IMG/VR virus record: IMGVR_UViG_3300027730_000147
Location: 1-24,055 of that record
Source: a virus
Length of the DNA: 24,055 nucleotides
Reading direction: 5' to 3' (one strand)
The translations under genes and the position numbers were made by a program. Numbering within the stretch: the first letter of the stretch is position 1; each line of letters opens with the position of its first letter. Below the pieces are notes generated by a model that was given only the letters and a program-made list of their open reading frames with translations, was not told where the DNA came from and did not search any database. This document shows, piece after piece, positions 20,356-24,055 of the stretch.

Positions 20356-22065
20356 ATGGCAAATGAAATATCTTCAGCATTATTGTCAAAATTGGCACCA
20401 GAAATGAATTTGCAATTATTGCAAAAAGTAACTTCCACTCCCAATTTTGATCAAACATCCCAACAAATAAGCCAATTAAATCCTGAAAATTTAACAGCTT
20501 TGGTTCAACAAGTTCCGGCTGCTTTTGGTTTTACAAGTATTTTGGATAGTATTCCAACGCTTCCTTCAAGCAAAATATTAAACGGCCAAGTAAATCAAAT
20601 AACCCAAGGTATTGATATTGTTAATCAATTTTTAGGTGCTGTAAATTCAATTCAGGGCAACATACAAATTCCGGATTTTGCCGGAGGTGGTGTAAACATT
20701 GATTCTATTTTCGAAAATACTTTCAATCAATTAGCACAAAGATCTTCTTCCGTGTTTTCATCATCTCAATCGCAAGTTGGTTCAATATTTCAAACTTCTC
20801 AAAATGTTTCAAACATAAGTTCTGTTTTAAATTCCATTCAAACTTCGCTTCCTTCTAATATATCTCCAAAACAAATTAGGGATTTAAATGCTTCTCCACA
20901 AAATATTAATAATTTTATTAATACAACTACACAAAAAGCCAATTCGAACGTTCAAACTCAGGCAATAAATAATGCTCAAACTTACACAAACAATGCTGCT
21001 GGAGCAAATACTACTCAGGCACAATCATCCCCAATTGTTCCAAATGCATCCTCTGGTGAAGATTTTAAAATAAAAGCTGTTGTTACCACATATGGCAAAG
21101 GAGAAAAGGTAGGAAGTGGAGGAGACAAATGGACAGCTCGAGGTGATAGCTCAACAGGACAAGGAAACCTTGTGGAAGGAATTAGTTGTGCAGTGGATCC
21201 TTCAATCATTCCTTATGGATCAAAAATAGTTTTTGAGGATCCTCGACTGGGAACACGTGTTGCCATGGATACAGGTTCAGCTGTGGTTTCTCAACAAGCA
21301 GCCCGATCCAGGGGAATATCATTGGGTAATGAAAATAATACTCCATTACCTTATGAAGCAGGCAGCGGGGCAGCATCAACCGATCAAACTGTAAGAACAG
21401 GTGGCAGAGGTTCAAAATTATCAGGAAATCTGCTTCTTAAAGATACTGATGGTACACTTTTAGGAAAATATAAATTTGTGAATGGCGGTGCCGGAAGAGG
21501 GAATATTCCTTTTGGCACATATACAGTGTCTAATTATATGACTGCGCAACAACGTCAGCAAGCAGGCAGAAGTCAAAGAGGTTCTTTAAGAGGTCAGGAT
21601 ACATTTGATCTTAATGATGTGTACGATCCTGTTTATAGTGATACACGTTCTGGTTTATTGATTCATCCTGCAGCAAATGCAACAGAAGGATGCATAGGAA
21701 TTCAAGAAAATTGGTCAGATTTTCGTGAAAAAATGAAATATCTCATGTCTAAAAATGGAGGAAAATATAAAATTGAATTTGGTCCAGATACAGAAACAGT
21801 AAATAATCGCAATCCTGAAAGGGTAGTTACAATTGATGTTTATTTCGAAACAGAAAAGTCCCGTCAAGCTTTTGAAAAAGTGATACAACAGATAAGTGGA
21901 GGAGGAACTGTTGCAGCCACAGTTCAACCTCCAAGAAACGGTGTAATTGGAAGAAATGTTCGTTCTCCTTCTGGAAGAACAACAGTAGCATATTATCCAA
22001 AAGGATATGAACGTTTTAAAAACCCTAGCAGCGAACAACTGCTTAAAGCTGCAGGATTAATATAA
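20356..22065 (+). CDS. Tail-associated cell-wall enzyme with 3D (RlpA-like) and L,D-transpeptidase-like domains (569 aa)
   Basis: Residues 1-235 are Gln/Asn/Ser-rich and contain repeated coil-like helices, suggesting an elongated attachment region. Residues ~236-320 match the 3D/RlpA double-psi barrel of lytic transglycosylase-like proteins: FKIKAVVTTYGKG, ISCAVDPSIIPYGSKIVFED (Asp281) and VAMDTGSAV (Asp305). Residues ~345-475 carry an L,D-transpeptidase-like active-site motif, IHPAANATEGCIGI, with His437 and Cys446. The preceding GGAGRGNIPFGTYTVSNY is the expected N-terminal part of such a fold. The C-terminal ~80 residues hold FETEKSRQAFEKVIQQI. The gene ends in a one-base TAATG overlap with the baseplate hub, which points to a tail-tip wall-cutting partner of the hub. 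The third Asp of 3D domains and full catalytic capacity cannot be confirmed. Confidence 0.7.
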   Translation: MANEISSALLSKLAPEMNLQLLQKVTSTPNFDQTSQQISQLNPENLTALVQQVPAAFGFTSILDSIPTLPSSKILNGQVNQITQGIDIVNQFLGAVNSIQGNIQIPDFAGGGVNIDSIFENTFNQLAQRSSSVFSSSQSQVGSIFQTSQNVSNISSVLNSIQTSLPSNISPKQIRDLNASPQNINNFINTTTQKANSNVQTQAINNAQTYTNNAAGANTTQAQSSPIVPNASSGEDFKIKAVVTTYGKGEKVGSGGDKWTARGDSSTGQGNLVEGISCAVDPSIIPYGSKIVFEDPRLGTRVAMDTGSAVVSQQAARSRGISLGNENNTPLPYEAGSGAASTDQTVRTGGRGSKLSGNLLLKDTDGTLLGKYKFVNGGAGRGNIPFGTYTVSNYMTAQQRQQAGRSQRGSLRGQDTFDLNDVYDPVYSDTRSGLLIHPAANATEGCIGIQENWSDFREKMKYLMSKNGGKYKIEFGPDTETVNNRNPERVVTIDVYFETEKSRQAFEKVIQQISGGGTVAATVQPPRNGVIGRNVRSPSGRTTVAYYPKGYERFKNPSSEQLLKAAGLI

Positions 22066-24055
22066 TGAAAAAACGATTTGATGGTCAATATTTGGGAATT
22101 GTTGTACAAAACAACGATCCAGAAAAGCGTGGACGGTTAAAGATATTTGTTCCGCATGTGACACCAACCGTTTATAACAAATGGAATGAAGTAAAAATAG
22201 ACAAACAATTTAATTTTGTAGGAGAAAATCTTACAAGCAGCATTAATAGCATTATTGATGATTTGAAAAAAATACTTCCTTGGGCTGATTGTGCCATGCC
22301 TCTTTTTGGAGGATCCAGTGGAGGAAGATATAATATCACAGAAAAAACAGGTAGCATAAGTGACAGCAGCTTGTTGGAAACAACCAAACCAATCAATGAT
22401 TTTTCCACTACAGATTCCAGTCAAAATATTGATGGAATAGGAGAAAAACCCGGTAATTTGATAGAAAAGACAGGAGTTAGAGTTTCTGATGCTTTTTATT
22501 CCAGTCCTAAAAACAATACAAACAGGGTCAATCCAAATTCATATGCATATGTTCCCAGCAGTTATAGTAATCGGGCAAAAGGATTGTTTTGCATACCAAA
22601 CGTGGGCGCACATCTATGGGTTTTCTTTTTAGACGGAAACCCTCTCCGACCTGTTTATTGGGCGGCAAGCTATGGACAATCAGATTGGCAAGGAATATAC
22701 GATGATGATTATGGTGTGGCTGAAGATTATCCAGGAACTTATGAAAATATTGATGAGAAAAACAAAGCTTTAAAGGGTCAAAGAAGCGATGTAGAAACAT
22801 ATCGAAACAAGATGGTCATGAGTCAAAAGGGTGGTGCTTTGGAGATTGTGAATACAGACATGAAGGAAACAATCAAACTTACACATTATTCTGGTTCTTT
22901 CCTTGAATTTAATAATGCAACAATAACAAAATTGGCCACAAAGAACGACCAATCTTTGATCATGGCCGATCAATTTTTAACAGTTAAAGGTTATCAAAAC
23001 CTTTTTGTTGGAAGAGATATGGACAATGTTATTTCCGGAGATGTTTACTGGAAGATTGGTAATTTAAACACAAATGCCCAACAACAATGGAAAAGTTTGG
23101 TAGATCCTATAGCAGATATCAAACAGCTTTTTGAAATTAATCGCACAAAGAAAAAAGAAGGAGATCCTAATCGAACCAGTTCTTTGAATCAAAAACAAAG
23201 TGGAAGTTTCGGTTCCTGTCCTGTTTGTTCCAAAGGAAGAAAATATTCTGCACTGAACAATCAATTTAAAACTGTGGTCATTCCTGTTGTCACAATCAGT
23301 AGCAATGGTGTAGACAAATACGAAACTGTAGATCCCAAAGGAAAGTCTTCTCCTGCACAATCTATTACATTTCCTCCCACATCCAGATGTCCAGTATGTG
23401 GAAAGAGTGGAAAAAACCCAAGCAGCATGGATGGTAATTGGGAAAAAAATCCTGAAAAGAAAAAATTAGAACAATTATATCAAAGCAAAATTGTGGATTT
23501 GGCAAAAATAGAAGAAAATATAGGATTGGGTGGTTGTCTTATCACTGAAGTTGCCAAACACAAAATTGATACGGTGGGCATGGTCATGAATGATTTTGGA
23601 TCTATAAGGATAGATCCTGCTGGAAAAATATATAATTATAAAGTTCAAATTGACGAACAAGGGGTATATGAAAATCAAAAAAGCAGTCCTTTGATTGAAC
23701 CTGTTCATGTGGATGATCTGCCTGGGGGCAATTATACAATCAATGCGTGTAATCGTTACACACTGCAAGTAGGTGCCGGAGGAATCAGTATAAAAACCCT
23801 TGGACCTATTGAAATGAGCGGAACTATTACAAGCTTTGCCGGTCAACAAGTGAATATAGGTGCCCAATATGAATTGAATATTGATGGCGGTCAAAGAACA
23901 GTCATTACCAGCGATATTTTGGTATTACGTCAAAGAAATTATGATCAAGTCATGGTAGATTCCAGCCTGGGAGTGAGCCGAAATCTTGTGGTTGCAGGAG
24001 GTGCTCATATTGAAGGAGAACTTACCGTTCATCACATTACAGCCCCAGTGGAAAT
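22065..24055 (+). CDS. 5: Baseplate hub / central spike protein, VgrG/gp5-like, 3' end outside window
   Basis: The frame is open from ATG 22065 to the window end (663 codons visible, no stop); the many minus-strand frames here are its shadows. The N-terminus FDGQYLGIVVQNNDPEKRGR leading into LKIFVPHVT is the classic gp5/VgrG OB-fold start. ALPWADCAMPLFGG-like and GLFCIPNVGAHLWVFFLDGN, with PLRPVYWAA, are the matching later strands. The C-terminal visible part is repeated beta strands (YTLQVGAGGISIKTLGPIEM, SLGVSRNLVVAGGAHIEGEL), typical of a beta-helical spike shaft. An insertion carries Cys385-x2-Cys388 and Cys442-x2-Cys445 (two CPVC knuckles), likely a zinc ribbon. No lysozyme domain is seen, which fits the neighbouring wall enzyme supplying that function. 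An AGGA lies seven bases before the ATG, and the gene overlaps the previous stop by one base. Confidence 0.8.
   Translation, partial: MKKRFDGQYLGIVVQNNDPEKRGRLKIFVPHVTPTVYNKWNEVKIDKQFNFVGENLTSSINSIIDDLKKILPWADCAMPLFGGSSGGRYNITEKTGSISDSSLLETTKPINDFSTTDSSQNIDGIGEKPGNLIEKTGVRVSDAFYSSPKNNTNRVNPNSYAYVPSSYSNRAKGLFCIPNVGAHLWVFFLDGNPLRPVYWAASYGQSDWQGIYDDDYGVAEDYPGTYENIDEKNKALKGQRSDVETYRNKMVMSQKGGALEIVNTDMKETIKLTHYSGSFLEFNNATITKLATKNDQSLIMADQFLTVKGYQNLFVGRDMDNVISGDVYWKIGNLNTNAQQQWKSLVDPIADIKQLFEINRTKKKEGDPNRTSSLNQKQSGSFGSCPVCSKGRKYSALNNQFKTVVIPVVTISSNGVDKYETVDPKGKSSPAQSITFPPTSRCPVCGKSGKNPSSMDGNWEKNPEKKKLEQLYQSKIVDLAKIEENIGLGGCLITEVAKHKIDTVGMVMNDFGSIRIDPAGKIYNYKVQIDEQGVYENQKSSPLIEPVHVDDLPGGNYTINACNRYTLQVGAGGISIKTLGPIEMSGTITSFAGQQVNIGAQYELNIDGGQRTVITSDILVLRQRNYDQVMVDSSLGVSRNLVVAGGAHIEGELTVHHITAPVE

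Noticed and set aside
22137-23894. Several minus-strand open frames in the last 2 kb
   Set aside because: They lie opposite the continuous + strand hub frame, have no motif or start signals, and their Cys/Phe-rich translations look like reverse complements of a coding region.
1-24055. tRNA, rRNA, CRISPR, integrase or attachment sites
   Set aside because: All gaps are shorter than 150 bases and contain only the listed promoter-like elements, dyads and terminator; no cloverleaf or integrase motif was found by reading.

Overview
The window is about 24 kb of a T4-like (gp23-type) tailed phage genome with a contractile-tail (myovirus) gene set. The basis is a contiguous block that matches T4 head and neck genes by motif: neck protein gp13, head-completion nuclease gp4, prohead protease gp21, a scaffold in the gp22 position and major capsid protein gp23. 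A VgrG/gp5-like baseplate hub lies downstream. The DNA is very AT-rich except in the capsid gene. Coding is dense, with short or overlapping junctions, and every gene but one is on the + strand. No integrase, tRNA, CRISPR array, terminase, portal, sheath or tube gene is visible, so this is one late-gene segment of a larger genome. The host cannot be named from the sequence.

Layout. (1) 1-12069: seven consecutive large, beta-rich, Asn/Ser/Tyr-rich virion proteins (the first cut by the window edge). They look like a tail or adhesion apparatus. One has a legume-lectin-like domain followed by FG-GAP (integrin-alpha type) repeats, one has a propeller-like stretch and a C-terminal LamG-like domain, one has an NHL-type propeller blade, and the last looks like a tail fibre. 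(2) 12066-16910: neck protein, TnsA-like head-completion nuclease, prohead protease, a 49-aa protein, scaffold with three 15-aa tandem repeats, and major capsid protein. (3) 16911-17052: a stem-loop and a strong intrinsic terminator. (4) 17053-18999: a large modular homing-endonuclease-like gene just behind the capsid terminator. (5) 19062-19726: a small membrane-anchored coiled-coil protein (possible holin) and an unknown 139-aa protein. (6) 19692-20279, the only minus-strand gene: a P-loop nucleotide kinase/ATPase. (7) 20356 to the end: a tail cell-wall enzyme with a 3D (RlpA-like) domain and an L,D-transpeptidase-like His/Cys motif, then the baseplate hub, which runs off the window and carries two CPVC knuckles.

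Regulation. Most genes that begin after a real intergenic gap have a TAAATA-type element (T4 late promoter consensus TATAAATA) some 6-15 nt before the start codon. Tightly coupled genes lack it. The spacing is so short in several cases that the mRNAs would be almost leaderless. The capsid gene instead has a clear AAGGAG ribosome binding site and a much more GC-rich, apparently expression-tuned codon composition. The minus-strand kinase has a sigma70-like promoter, which would fit early expression by host polymerase inside a late region.
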